The notes beneath the pieces were generated by a model. The model was not told where the DNA came from. It made no database searches and worked only from the letters and a program-made list of their open reading frames with translations. Shown here piece by piece: positions 18,507 through 26,785 of a stretch of DNA of 64,000 nt. Both the position numbers and the translations under genes were made by a program. Each line of letters opens with the position of its first letter. The first letter of the stretch is position 1. Origin of the DNA: Gaoshiqia sediminis (lineage in GTDB: Bacteria > Bacteroidota > Bacteroidia > Bacteroidales > Prolixibacteraceae). The DNA is taken from positions 39,344 through 103,343 of the forward strand of contig NZ_JAPAAF010000013.1 of NCBI RefSeq assembly GCF_025907915.1, written 5' to 3'.

Positions 18507-18524
18507 GTTCGTCTTTTTACGAAC
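18507..18524. promoter_or_regulatory. ArsR-type operator O3
   Basis: GTTCGTCTTTTTACGAAC has perfect 6-bp arms around a 6-bp spacer and the same 18-bp length as O1. It lies between arsG and the permease. An upstream in-frame ATG for the permease at 18505 would sit on this site, which argues for the later GTG start at 18559. Confidence 0.65.
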
Positions 18525-18558
18525 AGAATTTGTCATTTATCAATCATCAATCACAAGC

Positions 18559-19902
18559 GTGGAAACTAAAAAAGAACTAAAAATACTGATCTGGATTTCG
18601 GTGATTTTTGGGGCAGCATTTTTTCTGCCTATCGAAAGCACACGGTTCAATACGGCCATCGCGGCAACATTCGATTTGGTAAAATGGTATGCCCGCGAGC
18701 ACGTGGTGCTTTGTCTGTTACCGGCATTTTTTATTGCCGGGGTTATTTCCATTTTTGTCAGCCAGGGCTCGGTGCTGAAATACTTTGGTGCCAATGCCAA
18801 AAAGTGGCTGGCATATACCGTGGCTTCCGTATCGGGGACTATCCTGGCGGTTTGCTCCTGCACGATTCTTCCGTTGTTTTCCAGTATTCACAAACGCGGG
18901 GCTGGCTTGGGGCCGGCCATTGCCTTTCTGTATTCAGGGCCTGCCATCAACATCCTGGCCATCATTCTTACTGCCCGTATTTTGGGGGTTGAAATGGGCA
19001 TTGCTCGTACCATTGGCGCCGTGGCTTTTAGTATCGTCATTGGCTCGGCCATGTCAATCATTTACCGTAAAGAGGAAAAGGTAAAAAAGGACCAGCAGAT
19101 GAATATTGTCCCTCCTCCCGAAAAACGTCCGATGTGGCAAACTTCGTTTCACTTTTTCACCCTCATCCTGATCCTTGTTTTTGCCAACTGGGGAGCTCCT
19201 TCTGCCGGCGAAACCACCGGAGCGTGGTATTTCATTTGGCACTACAAATGGTACATCACCGGGGTGTTTGGCTTGTTCCTGGCCTGGTCGCTCATTTCCA
19301 TTCTGAAAATCAACTGGAAATGGGTGTTTGCTGCCGTGTTGGCAACCGGTGTGTCGGCCTTGCTGGCAACCACCTTCATTGCAAACCCCAAACTGGGGCC
19401 GCTGGTGCCGATGTTGGTCGCTATTGCAGCCCTGAGCATCATCACCCTGTACGATAAAAAGGACGAAGACAACAAAGAATGGACACTCTCATCGTGGGGG
19501 TTTGCGAAACAGATTATGCCGTTGCTGGCTGTCGGCGTGGTTACTGCCGGTTTTCTGCTCGGGTCAACGCACGATGATGTGGCCATCGCGGGGGTTATTC
19601 CCGGCGAATGGATTGCCTGGTTGGTGGGCGGGAATTCGGTGATGGCCAACTTTTTTGCCTCTATCGTGGGTGCGTTTATGTACTTTGCCACGCTCACCGA
19701 AGTACCCATCTTGCAGGGATTGATTGCTTCGGGCATGGGAAAAGGTCCCGCTTTGGCTTTGCTACTGGCCGGGCCATCGCTCTCCCTGCCCAATATGCTC
19801 GTAATTCGTGGAGTCATGGGAACCCAAAAAACCGTGGTTTACGTAATTCTGGTTGTAGTGATGGCCACTGTCTCCGGTCTGATCTACGGAGGTTTATTTT
19901 AA
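18559..19902 (+). CDS. DUF318/ArsP-type permease
   Basis: A 447-residue polytopic protein starting at GTG 18559 (VETKKELKILIW). I reject the Met at 18505 because it overlaps operator O3. The core motif CSCTILPLFSSIHKRGAGLGP, then AIAFLYSGPAINILA, and a second half with TEVPILQGLIASGMGKGPALALLLAGPSLSLPNML show the inverted-repeat layout of the DUF318 permeases. ArsP, a member, exports trivalent organoarsenicals; related proteins are linked to Cu/Zn efflux. The conserved CSC pair could bind thiophilic metal(loid)s. With ArsE/F/G upstream, organoarsenical efflux is the best inference. Confidence 0.8.
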   Translation: METKKELKILIWISVIFGAAFFLPIESTRFNTAIAATFDLVKWYAREHVVLCLLPAFFIAGVISIFVSQGSVLKYFGANAKKWLAYTVASVSGTILAVCSCTILPLFSSIHKRGAGLGPAIAFLYSGPAINILAIILTARILGVEMGIARTIGAVAFSIVIGSAMSIIYRKEEKVKKDQQMNIVPPPEKRPMWQTSFHFFTLILILVFANWGAPSAGETTGAWYFIWHYKWYITGVFGLFLAWSLISILKINWKWVFAAVLATGVSALLATTFIANPKLGPLVPMLVAIAALSIITLYDKKDEDNKEWTLSSWGFAKQIMPLLAVGVVTAGFLLGSTHDDVAIAGVIPGEWIAWLVGGNSVMANFFASIVGAFMYFATLTEVPILQGLIASGMGKGPALALLLAGPSLSLPNMLVIRGVMGTQKTVVYVILVVVMATVSGLIYGGLF

Positions 19903-19911
19903 AACACTGGC

Positions 19912-20982
19912 ATGAGGTACATCTTGTTTATTCTTGCTTGTTTAATTTTTTCCACCGCCTTCTCTCAAGCAGAAACGGGGCAGGAGAAAGGAAAACCCAT
20001 CGTGCAGATTTTTGGCAATTTCGATGTTGACGCAACAAAGAACGCACAAAAGCAATACGGATTTTGGTTTGGGCGTGCCCATCTGGGCTATGAATACCAG
20101 TTTAGCCCGCAATTTTTGGGCAGAATTATTCTTGATGCCGGACGCCCTACGACGGTTGGTCAGATTTCAGTTGCTGATAGGACAGGGAATGAAATGGACG
20201 TTTCAAACAGCTTGAAAGAAGGAAGTTACTATACCGTCACGCTGAAATTTGCTTCTCTGGAATGGAAACCAACCGAGCAGATAAAAATCCAGGCTGGTGG
20301 CATTCTTCAAAACCATTACATTACGCAGGAGCGGTTTTGGGGATACCGGTATTTGGCAGCTACGTTTCAGGATCGCTACTTTGGGATACCCAGCGGCGAT
20401 TTGGGACTGATTGGCTATTTCAAGCTGAACTCAACAGTGGGTTTTGATGCCGCCCTGACCAACGGGGAAGGCTTTCGCATGGATCAGGATGCTTATGGTG
20501 ACGTAAAGTTTGCCGGTGGAGTTGATTTTTTTCCGGTGAAAGAAATTCAAACACGGTTCTATTATGACCATACCTCATCCGAAAGCCCGGAGAAATCTGG
20601 GGTGCAGCAATTGATTTCGTTCTTCGCGGGATATAAACCCGGGACAAAATTTAGGATTGGCGGAGAGTATAATTACCGGTTTAACCACCAGCATCTTGAA
20701 AACCGCGATTTGTTTGGCATATCAATCTATGGTAGCCTGGCGGTGAAACATGGCTGGGAGCTTTTTGCACGCGTTGACCGGTTGGATGCCAACATCATCC
20801 ATAACGATCCGTCATCTGATTTGGGGGTGCGCTCCCGAACCGGAGAAGCTCTGATTGCAGGCGTTCATTTTTCTCCGGTAAAGGGGGTAAACTTGTCGTT
20901 GAATTATCAGGGATGGAATCCCGACGAAAGAAGTTTGTCGGAACAGCATCACCTGTTGTTGAGCTTCGAGTATAAACTCTAA
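19912..20982 (+). CDS. Outer-membrane beta-barrel porin-like protein in the ars operon
   Basis: A 356-residue protein with a signal peptide at about 1-19 (LIFSTAFS before QAETG) and a body of alternating amphipathic strands ending in an aromatic/leucine-rich C-terminal strand (HHLLLSFEYKL), as in outer-membrane barrels. The start KPIVQIFGNFDVDATKNAQKQ and the later RFYYDHTSSESPEKSG resemble phosphate-selective (OprO/OprP-like) porins. It lies 9 bp after the permease. I infer that it gives the efflux pathway an outer-membrane exit, or controls entry. No specific substrate can be assigned. Confidence 0.7.
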   Translation: MRYILFILACLIFSTAFSQAETGQEKGKPIVQIFGNFDVDATKNAQKQYGFWFGRAHLGYEYQFSPQFLGRIILDAGRPTTVGQISVADRTGNEMDVSNSLKEGSYYTVTLKFASLEWKPTEQIKIQAGGILQNHYITQERFWGYRYLAATFQDRYFGIPSGDLGLIGYFKLNSTVGFDAALTNGEGFRMDQDAYGDVKFAGGVDFFPVKEIQTRFYYDHTSSESPEKSGVQQLISFFAGYKPGTKFRIGGEYNYRFNHQHLENRDLFGISIYGSLAVKHGWELFARVDRLDANIIHNDPSSDLGVRSRTGEALIAGVHFSPVKGVNLSLNYQGWNPDERSLSEQHHLLLSFEYKL

Positions 20983-20993
20983 CTTAAATAGAT

Positions 20994-21368
20994 ATGGACA
21001 CTACCGAAAATAGTTCTTGTTTGTGCGGATCTGCCGGATATATTGTTTTTTCGTGCTCGGGTGCTTGTGACTTGGGCCAAATTACGGATGCAGTTGCCCG
21101 TAGGTTACGCGATAATGGAGTGCGGAAAATGAATTGTTTGGCTGTGGTGAGCGCCGGAATTGAAAATTCCATTGCAGATTTTAAAACGAAAAATGTCCTG
21201 ATGCTTGATGGATGCCCAATTGACTGTGGCAGGCAGATTTTAGACAAGGCTGGTTTTACAAATTATACTTATATGAGGGTGACTGACCTTGGTTTGAAAA
21301 AAGGACAAACGCCCGTAACTGAAGATGTTGTAAATTTGGTATATAATAAAGCTGAAATCATCTTTTAA
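20994..21368 (+). CDS. DGC-domain putative zinc-binding protein
   Basis: A 124-residue cytoplasmic protein with conserved Cys motifs CLCGSAG (9-15), CSGACDLGQ (about 22-30) and MLDGCPIDCGRQ. The DGC triplet that names the family (PF08859) is in the last. Members are predicted metal binders of unknown function and are often found beside arsenic or mercury genes in Bacteroidota. The gene lies 11 bp after the porin and 18 bp before the ProC-like gene. It may act as a metallochaperone or scavenger for thiophilic metalloids, which is inference only. Confidence 0.75.
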   Translation: MDTTENSSCLCGSAGYIVFSCSGACDLGQITDAVARRLRDNGVRKMNCLAVVSAGIENSIADFKTKNVLMLDGCPIDCGRQILDKAGFTNYTYMRVTDLGLKKGQTPVTEDVVNLVYNKAEIIF

Positions 21369-21386
21369 CCCATAAATCAACAAACT

Positions 21387-22157
21387 ATGAAAGCAAAATC
21401 ACTCGGTTTTATTGGTGGTGGTTGCGTCACCCAGATTTTTCTCCAGGCTTTTGCCAACAAGAAACACGAATTTGATTCGGTGGTCGTTTTCGATACAGAC
21501 CCCGGAGTGCTGCAAGCGTTGAAGCAGCAGTTTCCGGCTATTCAAGCCGGCGATTTGCAGCAAGCCGCCAGTCAGCCAACAGTATTCATTGCCCTGCACC
21601 CGCCCATGGTTATGGAAACGCTTGATAAAATGGCCGATGTTGTGTCTGCCGACGCGTTGGTGGTTTCGTTAGCTCCAAAAATTACGCTGGAAAAGATTTC
21701 GTCGAAACTGAAGACTAAGAACAAGGCCCGGATGATCCCCAATGCTACTTCCTACATCAATGAAGGCTACAACCCGGTAACTTTTTCGACAGGTTTCAAC
21801 CAGGCGGAAAAGAGTGAGCTTATGGACTTACTGAAGTTGCTGGGAACAACCTTCGAAGTGCCCGAAGCCAAATTGGAAGCTTACGCCATGCTGTCGGCCA
21901 TGTTGCCCACTTATTTCTGGTTTCAATGGAAGGAGCTGGTTAGCCTGGGCGAACCAATGGGACTGTCCGAGGAAGAAACAAAGGCTGCTGTGCGGCAAAC
22001 CTTACAAGACGCCCTGGACCTTTATTTTGACCATGGCCTGTCGCCCGAAAAAGTGATGGACCTTATCCCGGTGAAGCCTATTGGCGAACACGAAGCACAA
22101 ATTGCCGAAATCTACCAAACTAAGCTGATGGGGCTGTTCGGGAAGATTAAGCCTTGA
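21387..22157 (+). CDS. ProC/F420-dependent-oxidoreductase-like NAD(P) enzyme
   Basis: A 256-residue protein with an N-terminal Rossmann motif LGFIGGGCVTQIFLQ and a ProC-like VVVFDTDPGVLQAL strand, then MIPNATSYINEGYNPVTFS, the counterpart of the RxMPN segment of pyrroline-5-carboxylate reductases. The C-terminal all-helical part has LSAMLPTYFWFQWKELVSLGE where ProC has its dimer/active-site helix, but several ProC residues are changed. It ends the arsenical operon and a terminator follows. It may supply reductant or act on a modified substrate. Proline synthesis is not supported by context. Confidence 0.7.
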   Translation: MKAKSLGFIGGGCVTQIFLQAFANKKHEFDSVVVFDTDPGVLQALKQQFPAIQAGDLQQAASQPTVFIALHPPMVMETLDKMADVVSADALVVSLAPKITLEKISSKLKTKNKARMIPNATSYINEGYNPVTFSTGFNQAEKSELMDLLKLLGTTFEVPEAKLEAYAMLSAMLPTYFWFQWKELVSLGEPMGLSEEETKAAVRQTLQDALDLYFDHGLSPEKVMDLIPVKPIGEHEAQIAEIYQTKLMGLFGKIKP

Positions 22158-22180
22158 GAAAGGACAACACCGTAAATAGT

Positions 22181-22262
22181 AAGGGTATCCTCAAAGCCTT
22201 TGTCTGCTCCTCCTTGTTATGTAAGGATGAGCGACGTTCCGAATGGCTTTCAGGATACCCTT
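22181..22262. terminator. Long-loop bidirectional terminator after the arsenical operon
   Basis: The arms at 22181-22198 (AAGGGTATCCTCAAAGCC) and 22245-22262 are reverse complements at 17 of 18 positions, separated by 46 bases with a small internal hairpin (TCCTT/AAGGA). It lies between the convergent ProC-like and satP genes and ends in TTAT. Confidence 0.65.
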
Positions 22263-22283
22263 ATTGAAAAGAGGCAAGAGCGT

Positions 22284-22853
22284 TTATGCTTTTTTAATCC
22301 AGGCTTTGCCTGATTTGAGCAGTTCGCGGCCCGAAAGTTCGTTCAGCAGGATGGCAGCCATCATGTACCAGGCCGACAGGGCGCAGAAGATCAGCACGTA
22401 AGCGGCAACTTTATTCATCACCGGAAAACCGAAATGGCCTAAATCCAACAGGACGAAACCCAGCAACAAAGAACTGAAGGTAATGGCCATGGCCGAGTGG
22501 ATAAACAGCGAACCTACCCACAGGATGGCGGTTAGCAAGGTCCAGGCCACCAGGTAGTAACCCACATCTGTGGTGGATGACGGAAAAACATTGAAGTGCC
22601 CCAACATCCAGATAATACCCAGGCCAATCCAGAAAGCGCCATAGCTGGTAAAAGCGGCGAAACCAAAGTTGTTGCCGGTTTTTTGTTCCATCAACCCGGC
22701 AATCAATTGGGCCATTCCGCCGAAAATGAAACCCATCACGACGATAGGGCCCAATTCGCAAATACCCAGGTTGTGGAATTGCAGTAAAAGTGTCGTTAAA
22801 CCGAAGCCGGCTAACCCGACTACCGCCGGATTGCCAAGTTTTGTGTTGTGCAT
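22284..22853 (-). CDS. Acetate uptake transporter (SatP/GPR1/FUN34/YaaH)
   Basis: A 189-residue membrane protein with six predicted membrane segments and the family signature NPAVVGLAGFGLTTLLLQFH near residue 8, plus FAAFTSYGAFWIGLG. The family carries acetate or succinate with protons, or acts as an anion channel, in the inner membrane. The gene is monocistronic on the minus strand, between a shared terminator and the SulP gene (85 bp upstream). Substrate choice is a family inference. Confidence 0.85.
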   Translation of the reverse strand: MHNTKLGNPAVVGLAGFGLTTLLLQFHNLGICELGPIVVMGFIFGGMAQLIAGLMEQKTGNNFGFAAFTSYGAFWIGLGIIWMLGHFNVFPSSTTDVGYYLVAWTLLTAILWVGSLFIHSAMAITFSSLLLGFVLLDLGHFGFPVMNKVAAYVLIFCALSAWYMMAAILLNELSGRELLKSGKAWIKKA

Positions 22854-22938
22854 GGTGTCGAAAAATTAGTAATTAAAATCAGCGCGCAAAACTAAGGATT
22901 AATTCATCGGTTGGAATCCCGCTTGTATTAAGATATTC

Positions 22939-24483
22939 TTATTTTATCTTGTTGACCGCCACGCGATAAGTGGGGTCTTCAATGATATTCACATCGATGA
23001 TGTCGTTGGCATTGTGCAGCAGTTGGCGGCAGTCGGCACTCAAGTGTTTCAGATGAAGTTTTTTGCCCACTTTCAGGTAACGTTCGGTCAGTTTGTTCAG
23101 CGCTTCAATGCCCGACATGTCCATCACCCGGCTTTCCGAGAAGTCAATGATGATTTCCTCCGGGTCGTTCAGTACGTCAAATTTCTCGTTGAAAGCGGTA
23201 ACCGAACCAAAAAACAGGGGGCCATAAATTTCGTAATGCTTCACGCCGTTTTTATCCACATATTTGCGGGCACGGATCCGCTTGGCATTTTCCCAGGCAA
23301 ACACCAGGGCCGAGATGATAACACCAATCAGCACGGCCAGAGCCAGATTGTGAACCAGCACGGTAATCAGTGCCACGAGCACCATCACCAACACGTCTGT
23401 TTTGGGCATCCGGCTGAAGGTTTTCAGGCTGGCCCACTCAAAGGTTCCGATAGCCACCATGATCATCAGTCCGGTGAGGGCGGCCATCGGCAGACGCTCA
23501 ATTAAGCCGGCGCCAAACATGATGAACACCAGTAACATCACCGCAGCCACAATGCCCGACAGGCGGGCGCGGGCACCCGATGAAATGTTGATCAAGCTTT
23601 GTCCGATCATGGCGCAACCACCCATTCCCGAAAGGAAACCGGTAACCACATTGGCGGTTCCCTGGGCTACACATTCTTTGTTGCCCCAGCCACGTGTTTC
23701 GGTGATTTCGTCAATCAGGTTCAGCGTCAGCAGGCTTTCAATCAACCCAACCCCGGCCACAATCAACGCATAGGGAAGGATAATGGTCAGCGTTTCCAGT
23801 GTATAGGGCAGTTGTGGTATGTTGAACGGAGGGAAGCCGCCTTGGATGGATGCAATGTCTCCTACGGTTTTGGTGTCGATATTCAGTCCCAGCACGATGG
23901 CCGACACCACAAGAATGGCCGTAAGCGATGAAGGAATAGCCTTGGTGAGTTTGGGCAAGCCCCAGATGATGAGCATGGTGAGTCCTACCAGTCCGAGCAT
24001 CAGCCACAGTGCTCCGCCGCTCATCCATTGCAGGCTGCCGTCGGCGCCGGCATGTTTAAACTGGTCGAGCTGCGACATGAAAATGACAATGGCCAGTCCG
24101 TTCACAAAACCGAACATCACCGGGTGGGGCACCAGACGAATCAACTTTCCGAGGCGCAATACACCGGCCAAAAACTGAAAGATACCGGCCAGGATGACGG
24201 TTGCAAAGATGTACTCGGGGCCGTGTGTTTTGGCCAGCGCCACAATCACCACGGCCACAGCTCCGGTTGCTCCCGAAATCATGCCCGGACGGCCTCCAAA
24301 AACGGAGGTGACCAGCCCCATGGTAAAGGCGGCATACAACCCGGTGAGGGGCGAAAGACCGGCAATCAGCGCAAAGGCAATGGCCTCGGGGATCAGTGCC
24401 AGCGCAACGGTTAAGCCGGATAGTATCTCGGTTTTGTAATCTACTTTTTGTTTCAGGTCGAATAAATTAAAAATCTGCTTCAT
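22939..24483 (-). CDS. SulP-family anion transporter with STAS domain
   Basis: A 514-residue inner-membrane protein. It starts with VDYKTEILSGLTVALALIPEAIAFALIAG, the first membrane segments of SulP carriers, and GLYAAFTMGLVTSVFGGRPGMISGATGAVAVV, the substrate-binding motif, and has a C-terminal STAS domain (about 425-500) with VDVIIDFSESRVMDMSGIEAL-like strands. SulP carriers move sulfate, bicarbonate or other anions by sodium or proton symport. Sulfate versus bicarbonate cannot be decided here. Nothing nearby encodes sulfate assimilation or carbonic anhydrase. Confidence 0.88.
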   Translation of the reverse strand: MKQIFNLFDLKQKVDYKTEILSGLTVALALIPEAIAFALIAGLSPLTGLYAAFTMGLVTSVFGGRPGMISGATGAVAVVIVALAKTHGPEYIFATVILAGIFQFLAGVLRLGKLIRLVPHPVMFGFVNGLAIVIFMSQLDQFKHAGADGSLQWMSGGALWLMLGLVGLTMLIIWGLPKLTKAIPSSLTAILVVSAIVLGLNIDTKTVGDIASIQGGFPPFNIPQLPYTLETLTIILPYALIVAGVGLIESLLTLNLIDEITETRGWGNKECVAQGTANVVTGFLSGMGGCAMIGQSLINISSGARARLSGIVAAVMLLVFIMFGAGLIERLPMAALTGLMIMVAIGTFEWASLKTFSRMPKTDVLVMVLVALITVLVHNLALAVLIGVIISALVFAWENAKRIRARKYVDKNGVKHYEIYGPLFFGSVTAFNEKFDVLNDPEEIIIDFSESRVMDMSGIEALNKLTERYLKVGKKLHLKHLSADCRQLLHNANDIIDVNIIEDPTYRVAVNKIK

Positions 24484-24755
24484 TAAACGGGTTTAAGAAA
24501 GTTAATGACTGCCTGACCAAACGGGTGTGTGGACAGGTATTTTTTCACAATGTCTGTTGGCTGAACCTTCCGGCGACCTTCGTCGGCAAGGAAAGGATGG
24601 TGATTAGTTTTTCAGGTTAGGAGCGGCAAAAATAGGGCTTTGGCTGAAAAACGCAGCCTGTTCAGAAGGGAGGGGAAAGACTTTTGCGAAAAATTGATAT
24701 TAAATTGAGTTTGTGCAGAATCGTCAAGATTCACAATTTGGTGATTTCTTGCGGG

Positions 24756-25403
24756 TCAGCTTTCATTATTTTTCAGAATTACAACCCGCTCGCCGTCGCT
24801 TTCCAGCAATGAAAAGCCATACCAGTTGCAGATAAACTGAAAGGTTTTTGCATGATAAAAGCTGACATGGGTAAAGTCGTTGGTATAGTGCCAGTTCGAA
24901 AACTGCTCAAAGCGCTCCCATAAATTGGTCATGACTACCAGCAGCCCGCCGGGTTTCAGGAGTTGTTTCAGCCGGGTTAGTTCTTTGGCGGGATCAAAAA
25001 AATGCTCAAAGCATTCGGTGGCAAAAATAAAGTCGAACGGTCCCTCGGGCAGGTTGGGGAAAAACAGCGGATCGTAATTGGCACAGGCCATTCCTTCGCG
25101 CTCCATCAGGATGCTGAGCGTTGGCCCGGGGCCGCATCCGTAATCCAATCCCTTCATTCCTTCTGAAAGATAGGGCAAGGCCGGGCTGACAGCCTGACCG
25201 AGAAAGTTGACATACCCACGATCGTCAATGCTGTTGTTGTGGTGGTCGTATCGTTCTTTCTCTTCTTCGCGGCCCGGTAAAAATTGGTTTTCTACAAACA
25301 CCAACTCACAATGGTCACAACGGCGGAATACCCGGTCCATCAATCCGGTGACGGCGGGAAAATTGCCTTTTCGGGCACAAAGCGGACAAGTCACCATTTC
25401 CAT
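24756..25403 (-). CDS. Class I SAM-dependent methyltransferase with zinc-ribbon N-terminus
   Basis: A protein of 215 residues from the ATG at 25403 (MEMVTCPLCARKGNF); the longer frame from 25496 would run back into ilvA and is rejected. Two CxxC pairs, CPLC and CDHC, form a likely zinc ribbon, followed by a SAM motif GLDYGCGPGPTLSIL and FDFIFATECFEHF. The domain order resembles Methyltransf_23 enzymes with an N-terminal metal site. The start is 4 bp after the ilvA stop, so it is probably translated from the ilvA message. The substrate is unknown. Confidence 0.8.
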   Translation of the reverse strand: MEMVTCPLCARKGNFPAVTGLMDRVFRRCDHCELVFVENQFLPGREEEKERYDHHNNSIDDRGYVNFLGQAVSPALPYLSEGMKGLDYGCGPGPTLSILMEREGMACANYDPLFFPNLPEGPFDFIFATECFEHFFDPAKELTRLKQLLKPGGLLVVMTNLWERFEQFSNWHYTNDFTHVSFYHAKTFQFICNWYGFSLLESDGERVVILKNNES

Positions 25404-25407
25404 ATCG

Positions 25408-26664
25408 CTAAAGCAGGTACTGAAACAAATCAGGCTTTTCGTTGATGTATTCATACACAAAACCATGTTCGGCCATGCGTTGCACCAATCCGTCAAAATC
25501 GTTTTTGTCGGTTAGCTCAATGCCTACGAAGGCCGGGCCTTTTTCGCGGTTGTTCTTCTTGGAGTATTCAAAGTGGGTGATGTCGTCGTTGGGTCCGAGC
25601 ACGTATTCCACAAAATCGCGCAAGGCGCCGGCCCGCTGCGGAAACCGGATGATGAAATAGTGTTTCAATCCTTCAAACAACAAGGAGCGTTCCTTGATTT
25701 CTTCGGTGCGGGTGATGTCGTTGTTGCTTCCCGAAACGATGCACACCACATTTTTCCCTTTGATTTCATCGGCATAATAATCCAGCGCGGCAATGGAAAG
25801 CGCCCCGGCCGGTTCCACCACAATCGCATCGCGGTTGTACAGTTCCAGGATTTTGGTGCAGATGCGCCCTTCGGGTACCAGCACAATATCGTCGACCACT
25901 TGTCGGCAAATTTCAAAAGGAAGGTCGCCCACGCGCTGCACGGCTGCTCCGTCCACAAATTTGTCAATTTCCTTCAAGGTAACCACCTCGTCTTGGGCCA
26001 GCGATTCTTTCATGGAAGGGGCGCCGGCCGGTTCAACACCGATGATTTTGGTGGAAGGGCTCACTTGCCGGAAGTAACTGCCCACGCCGGCAATCAGCCC
26101 GCCGCCGCCAATGGGCACAAACAGGTAGTCGATCTGGCAGGTGGAATCCTGAATGATTTCGAGCGCCACGGTGGCCTGGCCTTCAATGATCAGCGGATCG
26201 TCAAACGGATGGATGTAGGTTTTCCCGGTTTCGTCGCAATCTTTCCAGGCTTCACGGCTGGCATCGTCGTAGGTATCGCCGTGGAGGATAATCTCCACAA
26301 ATTCTTTCCCAAACATTTGCACTTGCTTGATTTTTTGCCGGGGTGTGGTGGTGGGCATGTATATTTTGCCGCGAATACCCAGCTTCTGGCACGAATAAGC
26401 TACGCCCTGCGCATGGTTTCCGGCGCTGGCACAAACGATGTCGTTTTTTCGCTGCTCGGGTGTCAGGCTCTTGATTTTGTTGTATGCCCCCCGGATTTTG
26501 TAGGAACGGACTATCTGTAAATCTTCCCTTTTCAGAAAAACCCTTGCTCCGAATTGCTCCGCCAAGTTCAGGTTTTCGGCCAGCGGCGTGGCGGTCAGTA
26601 CCTCGTTGATGGTAAGTTTTGCCTTGTTAATGGCTTGTAAAGATGGAAAATAACTCATTGCCAT
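25408..26664 (-). CDS. ilvA: Threonine ammonia-lyase (biosynthetic type)
   Basis: A 418-residue PLP enzyme that deaminates threonine to 2-oxobutanoate for isoleucine synthesis. FLKREDLQIVRSYKIRGAYN carries the PLP lysine (K56), CASAGNHAQGVAYSC is the substrate loop, and VPIGGGGLIAGVGSYF is the phosphate-binding glycine loop. The C-terminal about 85 residues (IIRFPQRAGALRDFVEYVLG) form one ACT-like regulatory domain, as in the shorter IlvA class with isoleucine feedback. A methyltransferase gene follows at once. No other ilv genes are near. Confidence 0.92.
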   Translation of the reverse strand: MAMSYFPSLQAINKAKLTINEVLTATPLAENLNLAEQFGARVFLKREDLQIVRSYKIRGAYNKIKSLTPEQRKNDIVCASAGNHAQGVAYSCQKLGIRGKIYMPTTTPRQKIKQVQMFGKEFVEIILHGDTYDDASREAWKDCDETGKTYIHPFDDPLIIEGQATVALEIIQDSTCQIDYLFVPIGGGGLIAGVGSYFRQVSPSTKIIGVEPAGAPSMKESLAQDEVVTLKEIDKFVDGAAVQRVGDLPFEICRQVVDDIVLVPEGRICTKILELYNRDAIVVEPAGALSIAALDYYADEIKGKNVVCIVSGSNNDITRTEEIKERSLLFEGLKHYFIIRFPQRAGALRDFVEYVLGPNDDITHFEYSKKNNREKGPAFVGIELTDKNDFDGLVQRMAEHGFVYEYINEKPDLFQYLL

Positions 26665-26785
26665 GTCTTCTCTTTTATATCGAAATCAACAGCGCACGCC
26701 GTGTTCTGTTCGGATATGCGGATTGAAATGCAAAAGTACACGGCTTTTTCGACAAAAAAACACGAGAGCTGGGGAGATCTCAAAT

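Noticed and set aside
18505..18558. Start of the ArsP-type permease at ATG 18505
   Set aside because: It lies on the operator-like repeat at 18507-18524. The GTG at 18559 is in frame and fits the family start better.
25573..26520. A 315-residue plus-strand frame antisense to ilvA
   Set aside because: It lies fully inside ilvA, lacks any recognisable motif and has shadow-frame composition.
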